Shown here: positions 51,731 to 64,000 of the stretch, one piece after another
How the letters are laid out: each line of letters begins with the position of its first letter
Position numbering within the stretch: the stretch's first letter is position 1
NCBI RefSeq assembly: GCF_008017415.1
Contig: NZ_VRSV01000002.1
Location: forward strand, 1,302,001 to 1,366,000
DNA: 64,000 bases
From: Microbacterium hatanonis
Lineage (GTDB): Bacteria; Actinomycetota; Actinomycetes; Actinomycetales; Microbacteriaceae
Reading direction: 5' to 3'
Notes under the pieces: generated by a model
Told to the model about the DNA's origin: nothing
What the model saw: the letters and a program-made list of their open reading frames with translations, nothing else
Database searches by the model: none
Translations under genes and position numbers: made by a program

Positions 51731-53089
51731 ATGCCGCTGTTCGGCACGGACGGGGTGCGGGGGCTGGCCAACGGCCCCCTCACCGCCGATCTCGCACTTC
51801 ACCTGGCCCAGGCGACTGCCGTCGTCCTGGGCCAGGGCCGTTCTGCCGAGGCGCGTCGCGCCGAAGGCCGCCGGCTCACCGCCGTGGTCGCACGCGATCC
51901 GCGTGTCTCGGGGGAGTTCCTCTCCGCCGCCGTGGCGGCCGGCCTGGCATCTTCGGGCGTCGACGTCCTCGACGCGGGCGTGCTGCCGACCCCGGCTGCC
52001 GCCTACCTCATCGCCGACATCGACGCGGACTTCGGCGTCATGGTCTCGGCGTCGCACAATCCCGCGCCCGACAACGGCATCAAGATCTTCGCCCGCGGGG
52101 GAGTGAAGCTCCCCGACCTCGTCGAGCAGCGCATCGAGGCCGCGCTCGACGCCGAGAAGCTGCAGCCCACGGGTGCCGGCGTAGGACGCATCCGCGTCTT
52201 CGCCGACGCCGAAGACCGCTACGTCGTCCATCTGCTCGGATCTCTTCCGCACCGGCTCGACGGCATCCACGTCGTGCTCGACTGCGCGCATGGCGCAGCC
52301 TCGGGGGTCTCCCCGGAGACGTTCAAGGACGCCGGTGCGACGGTCACCGTGATCGGTGCCGACCCCGACGGCCTCAACATCAACGACGGCGTCGGCTCGA
52401 CCTACCTCGACCACCTCGCCGAGACCGTTGTGCGCCTCGGCGCCGACGTGGGCATCGCGCACGACGGCGACGCCGACCGCTGCCTCGCCGTCGACGCGCA
52501 GGGCACGCACATCGACGGCGACCAGCTCATGGCGATCCTCGCGGTTTCGATGAAGGAGCGCGGCGTCCTCGCGTCCGACACGCTGGTCGCAACGGTCATG
52601 AGCAATCTCGGGCTCCATCGCGCGATGGAGGATCACGGCATCCGGGTGCTGCAGACGGCGGTCGGCGACCGTTACGTCCTCGAGGCGATGACCGAGGGGT
52701 CGTACTCGCTCGGGGGCGAGCAGTCGGGACACGTCATCATGAGCGAGCACGCGACGACGGGCGACGGTCTGCTGACCGGCCTCCACATCGTGGCCGAGAT
52801 GGCGCGTCAGAAGAAGACGATGGCCGAGCTCGCCTCGATCATGACGGTCTACCCCCAGGTGCTCGTGAACGTCCGTGGCGTCGACCGCGCCCGCGTGGCC
52901 ACGGACGCCGAGCTGCAGCGCGCGGTCGAGGAGGTGCGCGTCGAGCTCGGCGACACCGGACGCGTGCTCCTGCGCGCCTCGGGCACCGAGCCGCTCGTGC
53001 GCGTCATGGTCGAGGCTGCGGACGAGGCCTCCGCCCGGGAGTACGCCGACCGGCTCGCCGCCGTCGTGAGCGACCGACTGGCGCTCTGA
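51731..53089 (+). CDS. glmM: Phosphoglucosamine mutase
   Basis: The 452-residue protein converts glucosamine-6-phosphate to glucosamine-1-phosphate for peptidoglycan synthesis. It has the phosphoserine loop SASHNP (Ser108), metal loop DGDADR, sugar loop GGEQSGH and phosphate loop [11 protein letters not shown]. It lies 14 bp beyond rpsI, the usual actinobacterial arrangement. Confidence 0.97.
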   Translation: MPLFGTDGVRGLANGPLTADLALHLAQATAVVLGQGRSAEARRAEGRRLTAVVARDPRVSGEFLSAAVAAGLASSGVDVLDAGVLPTPAAAYLIADIDADFGVMVSASHNPAPDNGIKIFARGGVKLPDLVEQRIEAALDAEKLQPTGAGVGRIRVFADAEDRYVVHLLGSLPHRLDGIHVVLDCAHGAASGVSPETFKDAGATVTVIGADPDGLNINDGVGSTYLDHLAETVVRLGADVGIAHDGDADRCLAVDAQGTHIDGDQLMAILAVSMKERGVLASDTLVATVMSNLGLHRAMEDHGIRVLQTAVGDRYVLEAMTEGSYSLGGEQSGHVIMSEHATTGDGLLTGLHIVAEMARQKKTMAELASIMTVYPQVLVNVRGVDRARVATDAELQRAVEEVRVELGDTGRVLLRASGTEPLVRVMVEAADEASAREYADRLAAVVSDRLAL

Positions 53090-53103
53090 GCACCGACACG
53101 CGA

Positions 53104-53139
53104 ACCGCCGGGCCCCTGCGGCCGTGGGGGCCCGGCGGT
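53104..53139. terminator. Bidirectional terminator between glmM and the TetR gene
   Basis: ACCGCCGGGCCCC and GGGGCCCGGCGGT form a perfect 13-bp stem between convergent genes. Confidence 0.9.
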
Positions 53140-53162
53140 GCTGTGCGCCAGGAGGCCCGTGG

Positions 53163-53969
53163 TCAGTCGACCGGCTCGGTGAGTCCCTCGATCATCGCCA
53201 GGTAGGCGAGGGCGGCCAGCGTCCACTCGACGGGCTCGCCGTCCATGCCCGGGGCGGTCAGCATCTCCGACTCGGGGGGAGCACCCATGCGGCGGTGGGT
53301 GACGACGCCTTCGACGATCGCACCGCCGGCGGTGGCGAGGTGGTGCCACTCGACCCCGGCTCGGGGGCGGCGGCCGAGGCGCTCGCACGCGGCGGCATAG
53401 AACTCGGTCATCGTCTCGCGGAAGTTGCGGTCCGACTCGCGCAGGGCCTCCGCGACGCGCTCTCGACGCCCGGGGGGAAGGCTGGGCAGGGTCGCGGCCA
53501 GCGCTTGACATGTCTGCCAGTGCGCCGAGGCCGCTGTGTCCTCGACGTTCTGGCGCAGTGTGAGCCGTATCGTCTCGCGGAGCACGGCATACGACCCGTC
53601 GCGGTCCCGAGATCCGTCGGGGCGCACCATCCGGTGTCCGTGCTCGGCAAGGGTCCGTTCGACGACATCGAGGGTCTCCTGGAAGATGCCGTCCGAGCCG
53701 TCGCTCTCGCTCAGCAGTTGCACCATCAAGCCGGTGAGCAGCTCCTCCTTCCCCCCGAATGCGGCGAAAGCGGAGCTGCGAGGCACTCCGACCTGCCGGA
53801 TGAGTTCCTCCATGTTGAGGTGATGCAGGCTCACCGTGATGCCGCCCTCCGACAGCATCGCGCTTCCGGCTCGAAGGACGCGGGATCGGAGCTCGGCCCG
53901 GGGAAGCCGTCGGGAGCGCGTGTTTTGGACTGTGAGTCCTGAGTCTTGTCTTGTCGCGCTCTCTGCCAT
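53163..53969 (-). CDS. TetR-family transcriptional regulator
   Basis: The 268-residue protein has a TetR-type N-terminal HTH (MEELIRQVGVPRSSAFAAFGGKEELL) and a long C-terminal effector domain, longer than most TetR proteins. It diverges from the FMN reductase/flavin reductase genes. An 11-bp inverted repeat lies between them and may be its operator. TAGTCT precedes ATG 53969 by 7 nt. Confidence 0.82.
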   Translation of the reverse strand: MAESATRQDSGLTVQNTRSRRLPRAELRSRVLRAGSAMLSEGGITVSLHHLNMEELIRQVGVPRSSAFAAFGGKEELLTGLMVQLLSESDGSDGIFQETLDVVERTLAEHGHRMVRPDGSRDRDGSYAVLRETIRLTLRQNVEDTAASAHWQTCQALAATLPSLPPGRRERVAEALRESDRNFRETMTEFYAAACERLGRRPRAGVEWHHLATAGGAIVEGVVTHRRMGAPPESEMLTAPGMDGEPVEWTLAALAYLAMIEGLTEPVD

Positions 53970-53976
53970 ATCGTCG

Positions 53977-53982
53977 AGACTA
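53977..53982 (-). promoter_or_regulatory. Leaderless -10 element of the TetR gene
   Basis: TAGTCT on the minus strand, 7 nt before ATG 53969. Confidence 0.4.
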
Positions 53983-54052
53983 CCGACGGGATGCGCACCG
54001 TGCTCCGCACACGAAATCGCATCGCACCGGGGGGTCGTCGGTGTTCGCACCG

Positions 54053-54093
54053 CGTGCCCGGGACGCTCGTGCCTGACACGACTCCCGGGCACG
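54053..54093. promoter_or_regulatory. 11-bp inverted repeat between TetR and FMN reductase genes
   Basis: CGTGCCCGGGA (54053-54063) and TCCCGGGCACG (54083-54093) are perfect complements with a 19-nt spacer. It is placed to act as a TetR operator or as a transcription terminator. Confidence 0.45.
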
Positions 54094-54164
54094 TGCGCGT
54101 GCGCCCGCGAGACCCGAGGATGACGTCGTGTTTCGTGCCTCGCCCTTCGCCGCCCGGACGTGCT

Positions 54165-54170
54165 TATAGT
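54165..54170 (+). promoter_or_regulatory. -10 element upstream of the FMN reductase operon
   Basis: TATAGT, a strong -10 sequence for this genome, 155 nt upstream of ATG 54320. It predicts a leader of about 140 nt. The -35 is not clear. Confidence 0.5.
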
Positions 54171-54191
54171 GGAGGGGCAACGTAAGCCGTT

Positions 54192-54323
54192 GTGGGCCAC
54201 CGGGCCAAAAGATCTCGGTGGAATGTGAGAGACGTCGACGTCGTCGAGTCCGCATGGTCCTCGGCTGATCTCCTCGTCGTCTCCTTTCCTGTTCCTCCGG
54301 CGGAAGTGCGAGATCTCGAATGA
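54192..54323 (+). CDS. Possible upstream ORF overlapping the FMN reductase start
   Basis: A frame from GTG 54192 (or GTG 54225) runs to a TGA at 54321-54323, overlapping the ATG of the FMN reductase by ATGA. The longer version encodes 43 residues, with DVDVVESAWSSADLLVVSF in its second half. No ribosome-binding site is clear for GTG 54192; a GGTGGA lies 2 nt before GTG 54225. It could be a coupled leader peptide or a chance frame. Confidence 0.35.
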   Translation: MGHRAKRSRWNVRDVDVVESAWSSADLLVVSFPVPPAEVRDLE

Positions 54324-54862
54324 CGGTAAAAGTAGCGGTGGTCGTGGGCAACCCGAAGCCGCAGTCCAGAACGCTCAAAGTGGCGACCACTCTCGTGGAT
54401 CGCCTGCTCGAGCCCGGGTCGTTCGACCTGACGGTGATCGATCTCGTCGATCACCAGGCAGAGATCTTCGCGTGGCCCAGCGACGAGCTCGCACGGCTGA
54501 ACACGCTGGTCGCCGAGAGCGACCTCGTCGTCTTCGCGTCTCCCACCTACAAAGCCACGTTCACCGGGCTGCTGAAGTCGTTCCTCGACCGCTACCCGGC
54601 CAACGGCCTTCGCGGCGTGGTCGCGATACCGGTGCTGACGGGGGCCGACCAGACCCACTCGATGGGGCCTACGTACACGTTCGCTCCGCTGCTCGCCGAG
54701 CTGGGGGCCGTCGTCCCCGGTCGGGGGTTCTACTTCGTCTCGAGCCAGATGGATCGCCTCGACGAGCTGGTGGAGACCGCCGCGGAAGAGTACCGCTCGA
54801 ATCTCGCCCGCATCGCCGCTCTCGCGACGGCAGCTACCCGGAAGGAGGAGGTGGCACGATGA
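54320..54862 (+). CDS. NADPH-dependent FMN reductase (SsuE/MsuE-like)
   Basis: The 180-residue flavodoxin-like protein has VVVGNPKPQSRTLKVA at the start and SPTYKATFTGLLKSFLDRYP, the flavin-binding region of the SsuE/MsuE group. These enzymes supply reduced FMN to monooxygenases, often for sulfonate use. The ATG overlaps the stop of an upstream frame, and its own stop overlaps the flavin reductase gene, so translation is coupled. Confidence 0.87.
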   Translation: MTVKVAVVVGNPKPQSRTLKVATTLVDRLLEPGSFDLTVIDLVDHQAEIFAWPSDELARLNTLVAESDLVVFASPTYKATFTGLLKSFLDRYPANGLRGVVAIPVLTGADQTHSMGPTYTFAPLLAELGAVVPGRGFYFVSSQMDRLDELVETAAEEYRSNLARIAALATAATRKEEVAR

Positions 54863-55374
54863 CGATCTCGCAGCATCCGTCCGCCGCCATCGACCAGCGC
54901 ACCCTGCGCGACACGCTCGGGCACTTCGCGTCGGGCGTCACGATCATCAGCGGAATCGACGACGCCGGACCCATCGGCTTCACCTGCCAGTCGTTCTACA
55001 GCGTCTCGATGGACCCGCCTCTGGTCTCCTTCAGCGTCATGAAGACCTCCACGACCTACCCGCGCATCCGCGAGACGGGCGCGTTCGCCGTCAACGTGCT
55101 CTCCGACCATCAGCACGGGATCTCGTCGCAGTTCGCGCGCAAGGGGACCGACAAGTGGGCGGGAGTCTCCTGGCGTCCGACCGCCGCAGGCAACCCGGTC
55201 ATCGACGACTCGTCGATGTGGCTGGACTGCGAGATCTGGGCCGAGCACGAGGCCGGCGACCACCTCATCGTGATCGGCCGGGTGGTCGAGACGAGTCCCG
55301 CGGAATGGCACCGGCACGAGCCGCTGCTGTTCTTCAAGGGTGCGTACCGGCACCTCCGCGACCTCGCCAGTTGA
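54859..55374 (+). CDS. Flavin reductase family protein
   Basis: The 171-residue HpaC-like protein has LGHFASGVTIISG, FTCQSFYSVSMDPPLVSFSV and FAVNVLSDHQHGISSQFARKG, which make the FMN-binding split barrel of the flavin reductase family. It may reduce flavin or act as the small component of a two-component monooxygenase. It is the second gene of the operon. Confidence 0.89.
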   Translation: MTISQHPSAAIDQRTLRDTLGHFASGVTIISGIDDAGPIGFTCQSFYSVSMDPPLVSFSVMKTSTTYPRIRETGAFAVNVLSDHQHGISSQFARKGTDKWAGVSWRPTAAGNPVIDDSSMWLDCEIWAEHEAGDHLIVIGRVVETSPAEWHRHEPLLFFKGAYRHLRDLAS

Positions 55375-55387
55375 GGCGAGACCCCGC

Positions 55388-56320
55388 TCAGCCCTGGGCG
55401 AGCGATTCGATGTAGCGCAGCAGCACTCCCTCACGGAGCGCCCACGGCGAGACCTCGAGCTCGTCGACGTCCATGGCCTTCATCGCCTGGTGCAGCACGA
55501 CCGCACCGGCGACGATCTGGAACGTGCGATCGGGGGTGATCCCGGGAAGCTCCTGCCGCGCCTCGGCGGGGATGCGCGCGAGACGCGGTATCCAGTCCTT
55601 CAACGCCGCGCGCGGCAGCACCATGCGTTCGATCCCCGACCAGCCCGGTACGGGGAATCCCGCGAGCTTCGCGAGGGAACGGATGGCCTTCGACGACCCG
55701 ACGACATGATCGGGGCGTGGGAGTGCGGCGAACCTCTCGGCGACGGGGGCCAGCACGGATGCGGCGTGGTCGCGCAGGGCCTCGATCTCGTCGTCGCGGG
55801 GAGGGTCGTCGGGAAGGAACTGCACCGTCATCCGGCCCGCGCCCAATGCGACGGATTCTGCGAGGTCGGGGAGTTCGTCGGCGCCGCCGGCGATCTCGAG
55901 CGAACCGCCGCCGATGTCGAAGAGCAGGATCTGACCGGCCGACCACCCGAACCACCGCCGCACGGCGAGGAACGTGAAGCGGGCCTCGGTCTCTCCGCCG
56001 AGCACCTGCAGCGGCTGGCCGAGAGCCGCCTCGATGCGCGCGATCACCTCGGCGCCGTTGACGGCGTCGCGGACGGCGGAGGTCGCCGTGGCCAGCAGCT
56101 CGTCGACGCCCTCGGTCTCGGCGCGGTGCCGCGCGCGGGTCACGGCTTCGACGAGGGCGCTCACGCCCTCCTCGGAGATCGCGCCGTCGGGAGTGAGGTA
56201 CCGCATCAGGCGCAGGACCGTGCGGTCGCTCGTCCGTGCGGTCGGGCGCCCTCCGGCCCTGGCCGTCGCCACGAGCAGATGGACGGTGTTCGAACCGATG
56301 TCGAGAACCCCGAGACGCAC
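55388..56320 (-). CDS. Ppx/GppA family phosphatase
   Basis: The 310-residue protein starts with the sugar-kinase-like fold MRLGVLDIGSNTVHLL and has LFDIGGGSLEIAGG and EVSPWALREGVLL near the end. Actinobacterial relatives are exopolyphosphatases that also affect guanosine pentaphosphate. GTG 56320 is supported by TAAGGT 6 nt upstream. It diverges from coaA. Confidence 0.9.
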   Translation of the reverse strand: MRLGVLDIGSNTVHLLVATARAGGRPTARTSDRTVLRLMRYLTPDGAISEEGVSALVEAVTRARHRAETEGVDELLATATSAVRDAVNGAEVIARIEAALGQPLQVLGGETEARFTFLAVRRWFGWSAGQILLFDIGGGSLEIAGGADELPDLAESVALGAGRMTVQFLPDDPPRDDEIEALRDHAASVLAPVAERFAALPRPDHVVGSSKAIRSLAKLAGFPVPGWSGIERMVLPRAALKDWIPRLARIPAEARQELPGITPDRTFQIVAGAVVLHQAMKAMDVDELEVSPWALREGVLLRYIESLAQG

Positions 56321-56326
56321 CCTCCG

Positions 56327-56332
56327 ACCTTA
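56327..56332 (-). promoter_or_regulatory. Leaderless -10 element of the Ppx/GppA gene
   Basis: TAAGGT on the minus strand, then CGGAGG and GTG 56320. The sequence is nearly identical to the coaA arrangement on the opposite strand. Confidence 0.45.
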
Positions 56333-56378
56333 CCGGCGGCGCGTCGGCTGCCTGCGCAGGGTGTCGGTCGGCCGGAGG

Positions 56379-56384
56379 TAGGGT
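56379..56384 (+). promoter_or_regulatory. Leaderless -10 element of coaA
   Basis: TAGGGT, then CGGAGG and GTG 56391. Confidence 0.45.
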
Positions 56385-56390
56385 CGGAGG

Positions 56391-57344
56391 GTGTCCGCTG
56401 CCGAGACCGCTGCACCCGCACCGTCGCTGAGCCCGTATCGCGACATCGCCCGCGCCGAGTGGGCGCGGATGGCCGCAGGCATGCCGCAGCCGCTCACCGA
56501 GACCGAGGTCGTGCAGCTGCGCGGAATCGGAGACCGGCTCGACCTGCGCGAGGTCCGCGAGGTGTACCTGCCCCTCAGCCGGCTGCTCAGTCTCTACGCC
56601 ATGGCCACTCGACGGCTCGGTGCCGCGACGAGCGACTTCCTCGGCGAGCCCGATGCCACCACTCCCTTCGTCATCGGCGTCGCGGGGTCGGTCGCCGTCG
56701 GCAAGTCCACGATCGCGCGTCTGCTGCGCGAGCTGATGAGCCGGTGGTCCGACACGCCACGGGTGGAGCTCGTCACCACCGACGGCTTCCTCTACTCCAA
56801 CGACGAACTCGAGCGGCGCGGCATCATGCACCGCAAGGGGTTCCCCGAGTCGTACGACCGCCGCGCCCTGGTCGATTTCGTCAGCCGCGTCAAGAGCGGC
56901 GATCCCGTGGTGCAGGCGCCGTTCTATTCGCACATGCGGTACGACATCATGCCCGACGCGCACGTCACCGTGAACCGTCCCGACGTGGTCATCGTGGAGG
57001 GGCTGAACGTCCTGCAACCACCGCCCTCGCCGAACGAGGTGGCCGTCAGCGACCTGTTCGACTTCTCCATCTACGTCGACGCGCACGCCGCCGACATCGA
57101 AGCCTGGTACGTCAGCCGGTTCCTGGCTCTGCGTCAGGGCGCGTTCGCCGATCCCACCTCCTACTTCCGTGTCTTCGCCGAGCTCAGCGATGACGAGGCG
57201 GTACAGACGGCATTGAAGTACTGGAACGAGATCAACCTCCCCAACCTGAAGGAGAACGTCCTCCCGACCCGTCACCGGGCGACCCTGGTGCTGCAGAAAT
57301 CAGCCGACCACTCGGTCGAGCGCGTGCTTCTGCGCAAGGTCTGA
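56391..57344 (+). CDS. coaA: Type I pantothenate kinase
   Basis: The 317-residue protein phosphorylates pantothenate in the first step of coenzyme A synthesis. It has the P-loop GSVAVGKS (99-106), [18 protein letters not shown] and FYSHMRYDI motifs of type I PanK. GTG 56391 fits the leaderless -10 at 56379. In many actinobacteria it lies next to glmM; here the TetR-flavin reductase-phosphatase genes separate them. Confidence 0.95.
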   Translation: MSAAETAAPAPSLSPYRDIARAEWARMAAGMPQPLTETEVVQLRGIGDRLDLREVREVYLPLSRLLSLYAMATRRLGAATSDFLGEPDATTPFVIGVAGSVAVGKSTIARLLRELMSRWSDTPRVELVTTDGFLYSNDELERRGIMHRKGFPESYDRRALVDFVSRVKSGDPVVQAPFYSHMRYDIMPDAHVTVNRPDVVIVEGLNVLQPPPSPNEVAVSDLFDFSIYVDAHAADIEAWYVSRFLALRQGAFADPTSYFRVFAELSDDEAVQTALKYWNEINLPNLKENVLPTRHRATLVLQKSADHSVERVLLRKV

Positions 57345-57452
57345 CGACGCGGCATCCCTTCCACCCGTGGTGGCGCGCCTGTCGTGCGCCCGTCGTCCGC
57401 GCCGGCTCGGAGGTCGGTGCGATCGCGTGATCCCGTCGGATCCCAGTAGGCA
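57345..57452. other. Intergenic region downstream of coaA
   Basis: No gene is supported. It contains GC-rich sequence with short stems and leads into the surface-protein promoter region. Confidence 0.5.
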
Positions 57453-57486
57453 CTACTGAGATCACGGAGTCGACGCGCCTCAGTAG
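57453..57486. promoter_or_regulatory. Inverted repeat upstream of the surface-protein gene
   Basis: CTACTGAG (57453-57460) and CTCAGTAG (57479-57486) are perfect complements, 18 nt apart. Further AGTAC and GGTACT blocks follow. They lie upstream of the predicted promoter and could be an operator. Confidence 0.4.
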
Positions 57487-57528
57487 TACCGGTACTCGGG
57501 AATACCTACGGGCATGCCCCAGCAACTG

Positions 57529-57557
57529 TTCAGGTCGCTCACAGGTTCACCTACGTT
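57529..57557 (+). promoter_or_regulatory. Predicted promoter of the surface-protein operon
   Basis: TTCAGG (57529-57534), 17 bp, TACGTT (57552-57557). The start should be near 57564, leaving a leader of about 70 nt. Confidence 0.45.
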
Positions 57558-57603
57558 CGGGGCTAACGCCGCGCGCTCGCCCACAGATGCGCGGAGATCG
57601 TCA

Positions 57604-57632
57604 ATGACGGCCGGAGCCGGGAGCAGCACACC

Positions 57633-57636
<4 letters not shown>
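57604..57636 (+). CDS. Possible 10-residue upstream ORF
   Basis: ATG 57604 with GGAG 7 nt upstream encodes MTAGAGSSTP and stops at TGA 57634, overlapping the surface-protein ATG (ATGA). It might couple translation of the large gene. Its length makes chance occurrence quite possible. Confidence 0.25.
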
Positions 57637-62879
<5,243 letters not shown>

Positions 62880-62883
62880 GGCG

Positions 62884-63792
62884 GTGGGTAAGCCTCGGGC
62901 GGGCTTCCCCACCGTCACAACCAACGCCGCCGGTGACGGAACCACTCCGTCGCCGGCGGCGGCCCCTCCTCGCGGAGGGCCGGTCATGGCGGTCGCGACG
63001 GCCCTGACGCTGGTGATCGTCGCCGGCTACGTGTTCATCAGTGCCGCGTTCACTTTTCCGCCGAGCGCGGCGCAGGCCACCGTGCGCCAGACCTTCGCTC
63101 CATACTTCTCGCAGCAGTGGAACGTGTTCGCCCCGAACATCATGCGGTCGAACCGCGAGCTCCAGGTGCAGGTGCAGTGGCGCGAGGACGGCGAGCTCGT
63201 CCACAGCGACTGGATCGACGTGACGAACATCGAATTCGCGGCGGCCCGCGGCATCCCGCTTCCCTCTCGCATCTCGAAGAGCTCGTTCAACGCGGCCCAG
63301 GCCTACATGTCGCGCTACAACTCCCTGTCGAGCCCCCAGAAGACCCGGGTGCGCGACACCTTCATCGAAGCGTTGGGGGGCGGAGAGTTCGCGCCGATAC
63401 AGGACTCCACACTGCTCGACGAGATCGACGCCGCGGGATCCGATGGCGGTGACGAGGAGTTCGAACCGGTCACCGATTCCGATGTCGTCGACGAGAGCGC
63501 CGCGACCGAGGCGAGCGGCAACCGCTCGGCCGTCGTGCGGTTCCTGCGGTACGACTACATGCTGGTGCGCTTCGCGGCCGCGTTCGGCTCCGCATACTTC
63601 GACCAGGACGTAGAGCGCGTCCGCTGGCGTGTCGAGACACAGCGCACCAACGACTTCCTGCACCGGTTCGACGATGAACCGCAGTCGGAGGCTTCGGTCG
63701 TCACCTTCGGATGGCGCCAGCCCGGTCGTGAGGTCGACCCCGAAGTGCTCGCCATCTTCGACGACGTCGTGGAGAGGTACACCGGACGATGA
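62884..63792 (+). CDS. DUF5819 family protein
   Basis: The 302-residue protein has one N-terminal membrane segment (about 38-58, then AAFTFPPSAAQATVRQTFAPYFSQQWNVFAP has its core QWNVFAPN near residue 80) and an extracytoplasmic domain with NRELQVQVQWREDGELVHSDW. This matches DUF5819, a family usually encoded beside HTTM proteins. Its function is unknown. GTG 62884 starts 4 nt after the surface-protein stop, and its own stop overlaps the HTTM start, so the three genes form one operon. Confidence 0.82.
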   Translation: MGKPRAGFPTVTTNAAGDGTTPSPAAAPPRGGPVMAVATALTLVIVAGYVFISAAFTFPPSAAQATVRQTFAPYFSQQWNVFAPNIMRSNRELQVQVQWREDGELVHSDWIDVTNIEFAAARGIPLPSRISKSSFNAAQAYMSRYNSLSSPQKTRVRDTFIEALGGGEFAPIQDSTLLDEIDAAGSDGGDEEFEPVTDSDVVDESAATEASGNRSAVVRFLRYDYMLVRFAAAFGSAYFDQDVERVRWRVETQRTNDFLHRFDDEPQSEASVVTFGWRQPGREVDPEVLAIFDDVVERYTGR

Positions 63793-64000
63793 CCGACACG
63801 CGCACTCCGGAACAGCCGCCTCGTACACCACGTCTGGGTCGTATCCCGAGTCCGGCGCGGCTGTGGACCGGTCTTTCCGGATGGCTCACCGAGCGCAAGC
63901 ACTCCACGATCAGCTTCTCCGTGATGCGCGTGCTGCTCTCGGCGGCGATGCTCGCGGTTCTCGTGCCCAGCCTCCCCGACCGTCACTACCTGTGGGGCGC
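63789..64000 (+). CDS. HTTM domain membrane protein, N-terminus (cut by window edge)
   Basis: ATG 63789 overlaps the DUF5819 stop (ATGA). The 70 visible residues comprise a Pro/Arg-rich start and then ERKHSTISFSVMRVLLSAAM and DRHYLWG, which match the N-terminus of HTTM proteins. HTTM proteins are related to vitamin K-dependent gamma-glutamyl carboxylase. The catalytic region is beyond the window, so activity cannot be assessed. Confidence 0.75.
   Translation, partial: MTDTRTPEQPPRTPRLGRIPSPARLWTGLSGWLTERKHSTISFSVMRVLLSAAMLAVLVPSLPDRHYLWG

Noticed and set aside
54177..54319. Possible SAM-type or other known riboswitch before the FMN reductase
   Set aside because: I could not match the core sequences or junctions of any known riboswitch class. 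Only simple hairpins and the upstream ORF are supported.

Overview
The window is chromosomal DNA from a very GC-rich actinobacterium, most likely a Microbacteriaceae species close to Microbacterium. The evidence is strong G/C bias at codon third positions, many GTG starts, a repeated leaderless promoter architecture (TANNNT followed 6-7 nt later by ATG/GTG), lineage-typical small proteins (DUF7882-like), and housekeeping genes rplM, rpsI, glmM and coaA of actinobacterial type. I see no phage, insertion sequence, integrase or CRISPR array.

Layout. 1-4.2 kb: start of a probable methyltransferase (cut by the window edge), an FBP-type zinc-finger protein, tRNA-Tyr, a DUF808 membrane protein, a lipoprotein and a FUSC transporter. 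4.2-9.9 kb: a zinc uptake locus (aztA diverging from aztB, an AztD-like gene, aztC and aztD) with a symmetric Zur-type operator in the divergent promoter. 9.9-21.4 kb: amino-acid catabolism, with ornithine cyclodeaminase, an alpha/beta hydrolase, a monomeric sarcosine oxidase-family flavoenzyme, a tandem IclR regulator, a LysR regulator, a PutA fusion, a PaiB-like protein and a YtcJ-type amidohydrolase. 21.5-34 kb: an FMN flavoprotein with a 2Fe-2S reductase, then a PucR-controlled cluster (DUF917, hydantoinase/oxoprolinase, family-5 peptide-type ABC transporter with a fused permease-ATPase, M20 amidohydrolase). 34-43 kb: membrane protein, phytoene-desaturase-like flavoprotein, inositol monophosphatase, M23 peptidase, tRNA-Thr, tRNA-Met, a D-Ala-D-Ala carboxypeptidase-like protein, and an alcohol dehydrogenase with an MmyB-type regulator. 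43-50.4 kb: a sortase-anchored acid phosphatase, MarR regulator, DUF7882-like pair, manganese catalase, aldo/keto reductase, a small acidic protein and a second zinc alcohol dehydrogenase. 50.4-57.3 kb: rplM-rpsI-glmM, a TetR regulator facing an FMN reductase/flavin reductase pair, a Ppx/GppA phosphatase and coaA. 57.6-64 kb: a 1748-residue LPXTG surface protein (choice-of-anchor G-like head, nine Ig-like repeats, about 280 residues of Asp-Ala repeat), tightly followed by DUF5819 and HTTM genes; the last runs off the window.

How the genes fit together. Ornithine cyclodeaminase and PutA could form an ornithine-proline-glutamate route. The PucR cluster looks like import plus opening of cyclic amides such as hydantoins. 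The azt locus is a complete zinc importer with two chaperone-like lipoproteins. The most unusual region is the terminal operon, where an Asp-rich cell-wall protein is co-encoded with an HTTM protein, a family related to vitamin K-dependent gamma-carboxylases. Most regulators lie next to a visible palindrome or repeated half-site, so operators can be proposed for Zur, PucR, IclR, MmyB, MarR, LysR and TetR.
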